A stretch of 64,000 bases of DNA from Brugia malayi (lineage: Eukaryota; Nematoda; Chromadorea; Rhabditida; Onchocercidae): positions 744,001 to 808,000 of the forward strand of contig NW_025062478.1 of NCBI RefSeq assembly GCF_000002995.4, read 5' to 3'. Both the position numbers and the translations under genes were made by a program. Shown here piece after piece: positions 12,628 to 24,000 of the stretch. Below the pieces are notes generated by a model. It worked only from the letters and a program-made list of their open reading frames with translations. It searched no databases and was not told where the DNA came from. Within the stretch, counting starts at the first letter, position 1. The number at the start of each line of letters is the position of its first letter.

Positions 12628-14163
12628 GAAAATTTAACACAAAATATATTTGCAAATTTATTTATTTATTTATTTATTTATTTTTTATAGATTATTATTC
12701 GAAAATTACCAAAAGAAAATTTGGATCGAGGAAAGAATCATACGAAAGAAACAGATCAAGAAAATGGACATTTTTTAATTGAGCAAAATTATTCTACCTC
12801 AATTCATAATCAACAATTGCAACAGGAACAAGAACAAGAACAATTTTCCATTTCAAATGCATTATTTGAATTTGATGAATCGAATCGAAATACTTCAAAA
12901 TTTGAGCATAAATCAAAATTATTAAATACCATCTGGAGTTCAAAGTTCAAAAGACGTAATGATTCATTGTTTGAAGCAAAAAATGGAAGTAAGCTAATGA
13001 TTATTAATGTAAATTAATCTAATCAAATTAAGATTGTAATTTAAATTTATCTTAACAAAAAAAAAAAAATTTGTATAATAATTTATTAAACGTTTATCAA
13101 ACAAAAAAAAATTTGAAAAATTGAAAGAAAAAAAAAAAAAAAAAAACTGAAACACTTTAGAGATATAAATGTTAAAATTAATTATTTACACTATCGATTA
13201 TTTATATCTCAGACAGAAAGATATAAAATTAAATTATGTAAATGCTTCCATTAATTTCAAATTTAGATGCAAAATTTAAGGAAAAAAAAAGGGAGTTGGA
13301 AAGAACACACACATACTTGAACTTTATATAAATTTAAAAAATATAAAATTAATTTAAATAAGTTAAAATTAAAAAAAAAAAAAAAAAAAAAACGAAAAAG
13401 AAAAGAATTTAGTTAGTTTATAAAATATTCAACGAAACATTTTAATTGTATAAAACTAATTTAGTAAAAAATGTTGGTTTGAACAAATAAAAGCTAATTT
13501 AAAAAAAAAAAAAAAAAAAAAAACTTTTAAAAAATAATGGAACAAATATTCTTTCTTTCCGTTTTTTTTTTTTTTTTTCCGTTTCAGTATCAATTATAAT
13601 GACTAAACCGTTACGTAAAATGTCCACTCCGGTTCGTGATGCTGTTTGTACAATGTTTGCTATTGTTACTAGTTATCTAATCAGTAACAGTCTTCATTTG
13701 ATACTTACAATTTTAGAAAGGTTTTCGTTTTCGTTTTTTTTTTAAAAAACTTTTTTTATAAATTTAAATTAAATAAAAAATAATTTAACAAATATTCTTT
13801 TATTATTATTTTTTTGTTTGTTTGTTTGCATTTACATAAAATAAAAAATTTTTTAACAAATTTTTTTTTTTGCTTTTTTTTCTTTGCTTTTTTTTTTTAG
13901 TCAAAAAATAAAACTTTACTTTACTTTTTAGATCACAATTCTCAGTACTTCGTGATCCGGATGATCCAATGATGGCAAGTACATTTCATACAGTTTTTTC
14001 GGATACAGTCAGTTTTGTTTACATGTTTACAAGTGCTATTCGTATTATTATTTATATGTGTAATCCGGCTGTACGTTTACATCTAAAAGATTTTCTACCA
14101 TGTTATTATCGATGTAGGAAAAAACATTCATTATCATCAACAACTATTGCTGTTCCGGTTTAA
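7661..14163 (+). CDS. Class A (rhodopsin-like) neuropeptide-type GPCR, 453 aa
   Basis: Eight exons join in frame: 7661-7735, 9407-9545, 9777-9862, 10453-10692, 12199-12357, 12691-12988, 13588-13720, 13932-14163. Seven hydrophobic helices lie at about residues 30-52 (with GNLLLVYIF, the TM1 asparagine), 75-98, 105-135, 155-180, 210-233, 345-372 and 395-420. After TM3 the DRY position reads ERF (TLERFVW). ECL2 has a cysteine (HHFPNCND), but no matching cysteine is seen at the top of TM3. The third intracellular loop is long (about 100 residues, exon 6) and Gln/Glu-rich. TM7 has TSAIRIIIYMCNP in place of a standard NPxxY. The short basic tail ends IAVPV. The layout resembles nematode FMRFamide-type peptide receptors at the plasma membrane; the ligand cannot be inferred. 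The exon 5 acceptor (TTTCAAAG) and exon 7 donor (GTTTTC) are weak, but phase supports both. Confidence 0.85.
8838..8970. repeat. Imperfect inverted repeat in GPCR intron 1
   Basis: GAATTGAATT / TTGAATTTGAATTAAA repeats on the left are mirrored by GGTTCAATTCAAATTCAATT on the right, around a centre near 8910. The transcript could fold into an A/U-rich hairpin. The left arm is itself a short tandem repeat. Confidence 0.6.
10203..10225. repeat. (AAT)n microsatellite in GPCR intron 3
   Basis: About eight AAT/TAA trinucleotides in a row inside an intron. Confidence 0.85.
10705..11610. repeat. Minisatellite of about 150-bp units in GPCR intron 4, about 6 copies
   Basis: Each unit carries AAACAATTAATCTAAT, an ATCAACGTATTCAATGATTT-like block, AATTTAATTATAGTAATTAA and a block ending near CATAAATTTATTTAAA. 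Copies start near 10715, 10830, 10975, 11130, 11295 and 11480. They differ by small indels and substitutions; the first two or three are closest, and the later ones are more diverged. The array accounts for much of the 1.5-kb intron. Confidence 0.9.
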
Positions 14164-14582
14164 TTGCTATTCCGGTTAATTATTTCAAATGTTATTATCT
14201 GCAGGAAAATATTTTGTTATTTGTTTGTTTGTATATTTATTTACTTATTTATTTAATTTTTGTTGTCGTATTGATGAAATTTGAAATTATTCATAATTCT
14301 ATTTATCATCCGGTTTAAAAAATACCAAAGATTTTATACTTATTTTATAGAAAAAATAGAAAAACTTTTTTTTTTTTAAATTCTATTATAAAATTTGAAT
14401 ATAACAAATTTTGTAAATATATCATTGATAATGTTAAAATGATATTGTAAATTATACATATAAAATGCATCAAGTAGAGAAGTACTTCATATTTCGGTTT
14501 GCCTTAGTTTTTTCAATAATTTCAATAACGGAGAGAGAGAGGGAGAGAGAGAGAAGCAAAGAAAAAAAACAGGAATGTCACT

Positions 14583-14905
14583 TATTTATTTCCAATAATA
14601 ATAAATATGATAATGATAATAATAATAATAATAACAATAATAAATATGGTAATAATAATAATAATAACAATGTTAATGATAATAATAATAAATAATAACA
14701 ATATAATAAATGAACAATAATAATAATAATGATAGTAGTAATAATAAATATGATAATAATATTAATAATAATAATAAATATGATGATAATAATAAATACG
14801 ATAGTAATAAATATGATAATAATAATAAAAATTGTATGATAATAATAATATTAATAATAATAGCAAATATAATAATAATAATAATACATATAATCATTAT
14901 GATAG
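14583..14905. repeat. AAT/GAT-rich trinucleotide tract
   Basis: About 320 bp of imperfect AAT repeats with interspersed ATG, GAT and AAC. Frames in both directions stay open (poly-Asn forward, poly-Leu/Ile reverse) only because of repeat composition. Confidence 0.9.
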
Positions 14906-15753
14906 AATCATATTGCTCATAAACGAAAATGACATTATGTTTTACTATTGAAAAATTACTAATCTATCTTAAATTATTAGAAAAAAAAGTAATAAAAAAA
15001 AATTAATATTAATTTTATTTTTCAATGACATAAGTTGTAATTTTTGTATAAAATCAAAAACAGTTCAGTAATTTAAAAGAATAAATTACAAATTTTTAAA
15101 ATAGTTTTATCAATTTTTTTTTCAACTCTTTAATTGAGTAAAACGAATAATTATCAATAATTCTTCTTATGTTAAAAGGATTAATAAAAAAAAAAGCATA
15201 AAATGGTACTCTTGAAATTTTCAAAAATTTTAAAAACTAATGAATTTGATTTTTTAAAAAAAAAGCAAAAATTTATTAGGAAAAGAGAAAAGATATACCA
15301 AAAAGAATTCTTATCATAATTTATCATAATAATATCAGTCAATGACTAATGTAAGTGTTAATTAATTATTTAATGAAATAATTTTGACAGGAATACATTG
15401 TTGTCAAATTACGAATGATATTATACTTTGATTAATTGAAAAAATTTTTTTTTTGTTTCTTTTAATTTTCCTTTTTTCCGCTTTGTTTTTTTTTTTTTTT
15501 TTCTCGCAAATACTGTAAATTAAAATGTAAAATGTAAAATTTTGTTGTACATTATTAATCATTTCAGAATGATATTTTCTTTTTTTTGTTTTTTATTGCT
15601 AAAAAAAAAAAAAAATTTTTTTTTTTTTTGCAAATGATAATTTGTTGAATTAAATTTGTCATGCAAATGCTATTCTCATCATATAAATGTGCTCATTTCT
15701 TTTTTTTTTTTTCAAATTAAAATTATAACTTATTTTAATTGTATGTATGTATG

Positions 15754-15797
15754 TAATTAATTAATTAATTAATTAATTAATTAATTAATTAATTAAT
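15754..15797. repeat. (TAAT)n microsatellite
   Basis: About 11 uninterrupted tetranucleotide units, immediately preceded by GTATGTATGTATG. Confidence 0.95.
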
Positions 15798-16204
15798 CAT
15801 AATAGTTTGTCAAAGTTACAATTATTATTAATTTTATTATTGAATATAATAAATTAACGGAAAATAAATAAAAATTTGTTATGCTATCATACAATTATCA
15901 ATCAATAAAAATATGCAAAATTTGCATTATCATTTTACTATCACAAAATTTTCGTTTTTTTTCTTTTTCCGTCTTTTATACAATAAAAATATAATTTTTT
16001 TGCTTACATATTATTTCTTATTTTTATTTTTTGTATAATTTTAACTTTTTTAATTTTTACAATTTAACTTTTTAATTTTCCATTTTGTTAAATTAATATG
16101 TTATATTATATTAGTTTTATAAGAAAAAAGAAAGAATTAAAGATATTTAAAAAGAAAAAAAAAATTTTTTTTTAAAGCAAATATTTTTATAAAATTTATT
16201 ATGA

Positions 16205-16282
16205 AACAAAGATGGAGAGAGAGAGGGAAAAGAAAAGCAACAATAAAATTGTGAGAGAGAGAGGGAGAGAGAGAGAGGTAAA
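16205..16282. repeat. (GA)n tracts
   Basis: Two purine tracts (GGAGAGAGAGAGGG and GTGAGAGAGAGAGGGAGAGA) in intergenic DNA. Confidence 0.85.
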
Positions 16283-17562
16283 AATAATAACAAGATTGTT
16301 TGTTTTTTTTTGTTTCTTTTTTTTTTTGGTTTTTTTTTTTTGTTTTTGAAAAAATTTATTTTCATGCAAGGAAGAGGAGGAAGAAGAGGAGATGATGGAG
16401 GTGGAGAATTTAATGATTATTGATGGATTGGTTAATTTGTTGAAACTGGTGACATTGTTTGATTCATTGTGTGATATTAAATGGTAACCTCATTTTTGAT
16501 TCTATTGAAATCAACATTCTTTTAAATTCATATATTCACATCTTTTTTTTTTTTTTTTTTCTAAAATTTCCATATAATATTATCATTAATATATATTTCC
16601 CCTCTCTCTCTTTTTTTTTTTTTTTCTTGAGAATGATCTCGAGATTTTCTCGAGAAAGAAATTATTATTTCAATATATTCAAATATTATCATCAAACATT
16701 TGTTGTTTTTTTTTTAAATTTTCCCTCTTTCTTCTTTATTTTCTTTAATTTTAACTCTAAAAATAAGACTGTTTTTGAATAATTGGATAAAATATTATAT
16801 TTATTTACATATATTAGACGAAATTATGTTTTTTTTTTGGAAAAAATTTTAATAACAAAAAATAGAATTTATAATAAAAAATAATCATCCATATGTTTAG
16901 CATAAAATAAAAAATAAATACACCATAAAAGATTTGCTTAATCTTTTAAAATCATATAATTTTCTATATTAAAAAAAAAAGCTTAAAACTTTAAATTATT
17001 CATTTTAGAATCTTTTCAATCTCAAACTTATATTTTAATTTTCCAATTTGATTTTATTTGATATTTTGAAAGAAATTTGAACAAAAAAAAGAATTTAAAC
17101 TTTTTTCTCTTTTTAAATTTAAATATTTTATTTCTAAAATTTTTTCTTGAAAAAAGAAATTATTGTTTCAATTATTTACATGCATTAATGCATTCAATTT
17201 TTAAGTATTTTTATTAATTATTTTTAAAAAAAAAGAAAAAAAAAATTTTCATAAAAAGATTTTATTTTTTAATTAACCGATATGAATTTATATTTCAAAT
17301 TTTTAAGGAATTATCATAAAATCTTCAACTTTTTCTTTTTTTTTTTTGAATATATTTAAATAAAATTTACAAAAATGACTATTGCTAATTTTAATTACAG
17401 CTATAATTACTTTCTTGTTTAGATTTAAGAAATGTAAATAACTTATATTTTCAACACATATAAACAAATATAATAATTTGAAAAAAAAAAATGATAAAAT
17501 TTAGATCTTTTCAAAGTGATACAAATTATTTTATTATTACTACTACTACTACTACTAGAATG

Positions 17563-19831
17563 TTACTTTATTTCTTATTGTTTCTAATACCAATTTCTGC
17601 AATTCCATTAAACAATTTCAAATCAAACTGTAGCTGTGAAATATCATCATGTATAAAATCAATATTTTGTTCAAATGGATCAACAATTGATAGTATTAAT
17701 CAACGGAGCAATAAAAAAATTCAATTTGGCAAATTAAAATTGGTAAAGTTTAAGTTTTATTTTTTAATTAAAATGTTAAATCATATTGTTTTTTTCTTAC
17801 TTTTTTTTTGCATTATTATGATCAATTTTAAATTTAATACGAAAATCTTTCGTTTTTTTTCTTTTTTTTTTCGTAGTTTTATTTATTTATTTATTCTGTT
17901 AGTTTATTGTTTACTTAATTTTTAGCAATATATAAATGCTTTATTTGTTTATTTATTTATTTGTGCTGAAAATTTCAGAAGAAAGGAATTTCAAATGATG
18001 AATTACCAATAGCTCGCGTGGAAGGTCATACAAGGTCACGTCTTCTAAAACGTTCTACAACGGAAGGCTCACAGGTATAATTATTATTCAAATAAATAAA
18101 CTCAGTTTATTAACTAAGAAAATGAATTGATTTTTCAATTTTTTTTTTTTAAATCTTCTTAGGAATTAACTATAATTAATAACTTGAAAATAATTCATTT
18201 ATTATTTATTTATTATCAAACTGTAAGATAAATTCATTGATATTATTTACTAAATCAGAAACAATTTTGATATTTATCTCAAAACAAAGCGTATCATTTT
18301 ATCATTTATCATAATAATCAAATAATTGAAATTTTGTTAGGTAAAAGAAATATAACAATTAAATATATATCGCTGATCATTTAACTAATAACTGATAATT
18401 TTACTTAATTGTATATCGAAATAAGATTATATTTATCTATGAGTATTGGAATCTTATGTTTAATTTTTGTTATTTTATATATTTCATTTATGTTTTACTT
18501 TTAATTTTTGAATTGCTTAATTTTTTAAAGTTGAATTTTTCTTTTTTTCATTTATTTCGGACATTTTTTGATATTCATTTTGTTGAAATAATATTTGAAA
18601 TATTATTCATTGATATGCTACAAAAAATGCCAATTAGAAAAAGGTATGAAATAGAAAAATGGAAAATGTTTGAAGAAATAAAATTTGATCAGAATGATAA
18701 AATATCATTTGTTTGTGACCTATTTAATATAATTTAATTCTATTTGGCATATATTTGTAAAATAATTTAAGGTTACGATCAAATAAATAATTTATGAGTT
18801 ATTGTAATTTTGTTGACATATTTCTTTTATTTTTAGTTTTTTTAAAAAAAAAAAAAATTGAAATTTGATTAATTCATTTTGGATGCATTAAATAAACTTG
18901 TTGTAAACCATTAACAGAATATTAGTTAACTATGAAATTATTTTACATTTAATTACTTTATTCCTCTAAAAAAAGAAAAAAAAATTATTAAGAAATTTGG
19001 AATAATATTTTTTCTTTTCATTGTGTAATTAATTATTTTTAAATTCAGCAAAAAAAAAAAGTTTCAATATAATATGTAGAAAAAATTTTTATGTATTAAA
19101 ATGTAAGTTAACTTCTAATTATATTTAATATTTTAACTTTTTTTTTTTGATCACAAACTTGATCAAAGATTTTTAATCATTCTTTAGCTTATATTTTTAT
19201 CTGTTTCATTATCATTATCACTCCTTTTTTTTTTTCAGGAAGATGATTCAGATTTGATAAGAGTACCAAAACAAGAAAATACAATTGGTCAACAAACGCG
19301 TAATCAAGGAATTTCCGCTAAACATATCATTGATAAGAATCAATCAAAAATATCAAAACTAATGAAAAATCGTTCGGAAACCGGAATGAATACCAAATGT
19401 AATAGCAAAGAATTAAAAGAACTTATGCTAAAGGTAAATAAAAAAAATTTTTAATTTTTTTTTTTTCTTTCCCATAAAAGCTAAACAAATTGGAATAAAA
19501 TGAAATTAAAAAAAAAAAAAAAAACAAAAAACATATAATTTTATTGATTGTTTCAAATAAAATAATATTAATAAAAATTTTTAAATTTAAATATTAAAAA
19601 TTTCAAAAATTTTAATATTAAATTTTTGGTTTTTTTTTTTTTTTAAAGAGTATTAGTGATAATTCATCAGCATCAAAACGTTCAATTAATGATCGAGCAG
19701 AAGAGAAATTTGGTGGTAGTATTGATGTAATTTGTTCAAAGGGTCATTTCTCATATGTGTACAGTTCTAATTTATATTGTGAAGCTATGAAAGGTAATGT
19801 AACATGTATTGCATTTCGACAAACACGTTAA
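17563..19831 (+). CDS. Secreted ground-like domain protein (grl-type), 217 aa
   Basis: Four in-frame exons: 17563-17742, 17979-18074, 19239-19433, 19649-19831. The N-terminus MLLYFLLFLIPISAIP is a good signal peptide, so I prefer this Met to the in-frame ATG at 17491, which would add 24 residues including a Thr run from an ACT microsatellite. A Cys-rich segment (NCSCEISSCIKSIFC) follows. A basic linker has candidate furin-type cleavage at RSRLLKR. The C-terminal 72 residues fit the ground-like domain: CNSKELKELMLK, then AEEKFGGSIDVICSKGHFSY, NLYCEAM and VTCIAF, with cysteines at about 146, 186, 201 and 210. These proteins are hedgehog-related in the broad sense and are secreted, with suggested roles in cuticle or extracellular matrix. 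The exact ortholog is not assigned. The last acceptor (TTTTAAAG) is non-consensus but keeps the frame. Confidence 0.88.
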
Positions 19832-20353
19832 AATAATTTTAAATTAAATGATGAAAAAAAAAAAAAAAAAAAGGAATTTTAAATTATTTATTCTTGAATT
19901 TTATCAATGAGAAAAGTTAAAAAAAAAAAAAAAAAATTGAATAATTTAAAATAAAATTGCATTTCATTTATTGTTTCTTTTTTCTTAGTACGAAAGAAAA
20001 GAAAGAAACTTATTCTAATTTAGATTATTTTCGATCAATTAATTTACAAAATTTCAAATTTATTGTGAAAAAGAAAAAGATCACTCTTTATTATGTATAT
20101 AATATAATATTTGTATTTTTATTAAGCAGCTACAGATAATAAAATTTCAATTGAATTAAATCTTAAATAGATATAAATCATTGAATAGGATGTTGTTTTA
20201 AAGAAGATCCATAATTTCTTTTTTTTTTTTCCTCTTAATCAACATATCTTTAACTTTAATTAAAAACTTGTTTAACAAAAATAAAAAATAAAATAAAAAA
20301 AAAAAACAAATTTATGGACAACCAGAATGATTGGCTTTTATTCGACTGTTATT

Positions 20354-20359
<6 letters not shown>

Positions 20360-20388
<29 letters not shown>
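20360..20388. repeat. (CT)n microsatellite
   Basis: About 14 CT dinucleotides between the two convergent genes. Confidence 0.9.
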
Positions 20389-20390
<2 letters not shown>

Positions 20391-20405
20391 TTCTTATCAG
20401 ATAAT

Positions 20406-20476
20406 TAACAGCCAAGATCTCCAGCAATCAATCTGTTAGTTCTTCCTTTGAATGTCATACACTGATAAGAATTTTG
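20406..20476 (-). other. Orphan candidate terminal exon
   Basis: On the minus strand a T-rich tract ending TTTTGCAG precedes an open stretch reading QNSYQCMTFKGRT, then NRLIAGDLGC and a stop. The mix of residues and the strong acceptor look coding, but no upstream exon with a matching donor was found between it and the NOC3L stop. It could be the last exon of a gene whose other exons I missed, an alternative 3' exon, or chance. Confidence 0.2.
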
Positions 20477-21024
20477 CTGCAAAAAAAAAAAAAAAATTAA
20501 CAAAGCAATTACTACAATCATGAAAAAAAAAAAAAAAAAAAAAATGATTTATTTACTTTTTTTATTCCTTGCAATTTTCAAGATCTTTTTTTCAATTTTT
20601 AATTTAATATTTTAATGATTGTAAAAATTTATTTGTATTTCTAACATTTGCTATGCTTGTAATGATAAAAGAGATAATGAATGGAAAAAAAAAATAATAA
20701 ATAAATGAAATTTATTCAAGCAAATGTACAGAAACAGAAAAATGCTTTCTTTTCTTTTTGTTGTTGTAATTATGAAGAATTTGCATTTTTATTTCAGTAA
20801 AGTTTGATATCATTTGTTCAAATCATCATAAACTATCCTAAGAAAAATTTGCTTTACTATTTATTTCCAATTAAAATTTTCGATGAAAATACAATTCGAC
20901 AATTAAACCATCAACACAAAGTGAACAAAAAAGAGAAGAAAAAAAAAAAAACTTTAATTTATCAAACTTAACAAAATGTTACAATTTTAAAATACATTAA
21001 TAGTAACAAATGCGTTAAGCATTT

Positions 21025-24000
21025 TTATGACTTCCTTTCCATATTTTCCTCAACCCATCTGCACACCAACGGATGTAACGTTTTTGATGTCAATTGCAAT
21101 TTCTGCTTCTGAAAAACTATTTTTGTGAATATTATTTACTTTCTTTGAAAAAGATTAGAAAATATAAATGAAAAATAGTAAAATATTCTTTTTTTTTATA
21201 ATTCGAAATTCGGAAATATCAAAAAACTTCTAACATTTCTTTAATATCAGGAAAATAAAATGAAAGAAAAGAAAAAAAAAAACCTTTGCGTATGCAGTGA
21301 TAAGTTTGATAAAAAAAGGCTCTTCATCAACTTCTGTTACCTTATTGTTTTCATCATACCATTCGTATGCTTTCCTTAAAATGATGCATAAAAAGTTATT
21401 TCGAATATTAATAAAACAGAAGAGATAATAAGCAAATAGTTTCATTTAATCGCTAATATAATAAGAAATAAACAATCATTTAAATCATTAAATATCTAAC
21501 AATTTTTTGCTTTCTTTAATTTTCAACTAACTTTATTGAATATTCTGGTAACAGACGATTAGGTCCTGTAGATGGTAAGCCAGATTGAAAATATCGTGCT
21601 ATTACTCTAACTGTTTTGTCAGAATGCTAAAAAAAGGAAAAAAAAATACAATAGTTAGAATCATCTATCATGAATATTAATTTCGTTTTAGATAAGTATT
21701 AAAAAAATAAATCTGATTGGCCAAGCATTCATTATTCCAAATAACTATTATATAAAAATTGGTCCATTTCATCACAATTCCTTTTCGATAATTTTTAGCT
21801 AAAACTGTTTCAAAAAAAAAAAAAGAAAAGAAAGAAAAAAGAAAATACTTTAGCAAGGGTGTTAATTTCAGCGATTATTGACGAAGAAAGTCCACCACAA
21901 CAATCCGGATCATCAAGTTCTGGCTTAAACGACTCTATATAAGAGCATCCATCCGTATCTTCTACCATGCAATCAAGTTTTGGATAAGCCTAAATGTTCG
22001 ATTTAAAAATAATTAAATAATTATTTTTCTTGACGGTCAAATTAATAGTTATTGACTATAATGATCACATTGATATCATTGATTGACTATGTTACTGTAA
22101 AACAAAGTTGAATAAAACTGAAACAGTTAAAATATCATGATTTTACTATTACCTTGACTGTATAGTGAGTAATTTAAATTAATCTCGAATAGTTATAATA
22201 TTCAAAACTGAATTTCTTCCCGGAATATATAAATTAACAAAAACTAATTTAACCAATTCTTTTGCTCATGTCTCGGCTTACAAAAATAACCATAACAATC
22301 AATTTTCTCATGCAAATAAATCACTGGAAAACAGTTATATTAATGAGCTTTAAAAATATTAACAAGGGAAGTTCTTTCATTTTTTTGCTATACTTATTGA
22401 TTTATTTTTGTAAACAAATGTATGAAAAAAAAAAAACTGTTAAAAACATATAAAATCAATAAAAACTTACAATGAAAAAAGATCTAATACATATTAAAAT
22501 AGATGCTGCGCCAGAAGAAGGCATGAAAAATGCTAATGCTAATAAACGTTTGATGTAAGCGGCTACACGACACGCTGGAACTTGTTTACGACGGCAATTA
22601 ATCATTAAATCTAACGTACGTAATGTCAGCGATAATGTATTTACAAGTCCATCTGAAAAAAAAAAAAAAAAAGTTCTACTATTGATTCACCAATTCACTA
22701 AAATAATTGACATCAATAAAAAGCAAGTTTATTAACGACACAAAACAATTAGTTATCAAAATGGATAATTATTTAGTCACTACTATAATAATTTACTAAT
22801 ACAAATAAAAAAAAAAAAAAAAATAGACCTTGATGCTTTTCGAATGCTATAGAAGGTAATAAACGATACATTGACCAATAAAATCGAGATGGATCAATAT
22901 TTAATGCAATACCTTCACCGGAAAGCATAACGAATGATGTATATATGCATCGTAATGAATCAACCAATCGAAGATGCTAAAAATAAGTTAATTATTTAAT
23001 GTTCAATTATCATATGATATAGTCTTTTTTGATTTTACCTACTCACTAAGTAATAGAATTCCTGGAATTCCCTATGAACAAACAATAATTTTCTATCATA
23101 CATTTATCATATTCCTTTCTAGCATTATAAGAATGATTTTTCAAATGAAAAATTGAATCACTTTATTCAAAAAATAGCTATGAAAAAATGTAACTAATTG
23201 TTTAATTAATTAAATTTGTAACTTAAGAATAATTAAAAGTTTATAAAGACATTCATTAATAAACAGTTATGTTTATTAAATTAGAAAAACAAATAAAAGA
23301 AAACGGAAAACCTGCTGATTGATAAGTGATGATAGTGCAGCTATCATATCATCAAAGAATTCAATGTTGATTAAATGCGCAAATTTAGCCAAACCTTCCA
23401 GTACTGGTTCCAATAACTTTGTGGTCGGTAATCGTTTTATGACACGAAAGTATGTTGCGAATACATGATTCATTGTTTCGGTTGCCTAAATTTTATGTCT
23501 AAATTATATTTGCGGCAGTAATTCTGATTTTACAAACTAACTGATACAAATTTACTTCATAAATGATAGCTTACTATACTGATTGTCGCATTTCCTGCTT
23601 TATCTACTAAAATGTTCTTCATCTGTCTTTTAAATTCTAAATAAAAAACAACAGAATAGATCATTTCTCATCGAGCGAAAAGAAATAATTCTAGAAGGAA
23701 GTATAGGTTCTCAACGATAAATAGATATCCAACAAATATAATAATACTACATAATCATAATAACACAAAAAATTTACAAATGATAATTTTGTTGAAATAG
23801 ATTCGGCTGCTTCAACTTCTTTCAAATCAGCTTGCAGTTTCTTCAATTGTTTAACGAACTAAACCATTACATTAATTACAAACACAAATGTTCAATTTCA
23901 TTTTTGAAATCTCCAAAAAATAAAAAAATAAAACTGAAAATATTCACTTCTCTATAATGTAGGAGTGGTTTTCTATTTTCTAAAATGGAAATAAACAAAA

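Larger units (their letters stand above)
14164..17490. other. Intergenic DNA between the GPCR and ground-like genes
   Basis: No exon was found. It contains a long AAT-rich simple-sequence tract (14583-14905), GA tracts near 14530-14552 and 16210-16282, a TAAT microsatellite (15754-15797) and a purine-rich patch near 16370-16410. Long open frames here (Asn, Ile or Leu runs) are translations of simple sequence. The GPCR 3'UTR must lie at its left end. Confidence 0.65.
19832..21024. other. Convergent intergenic spacer (ground-like / NOC3L)
   Basis: Holds the 3'UTRs of two convergent genes, a CT microsatellite (20360-20388) and one isolated exon-like block on the minus strand (20400-20476). Otherwise it is A/T-rich with no supported coding exon. 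Confidence 0.6.

Noticed and set aside
14465..14922. Asn-rich and Leu/Ile-rich open frames
   Set aside because: AAT-trinucleotide tract read in different frames; no splice signals, no conserved words.
16630..16656. Hairpin TCTCGAGATTTTCTCGAGA as a terminator
   Set aside because: A short inverted repeat in eukaryotic intergenic DNA; no reason to treat it as a transcription terminator.
20798..20842. Second ground-like fragment (KFDIICSNHHKLS) after a TTTCAG on the + strand
   Set aside because: Only a handful of residues resemble the domain (FDIICS), the stop follows quickly, and no flanking exon fits. Chance is the simpler explanation.
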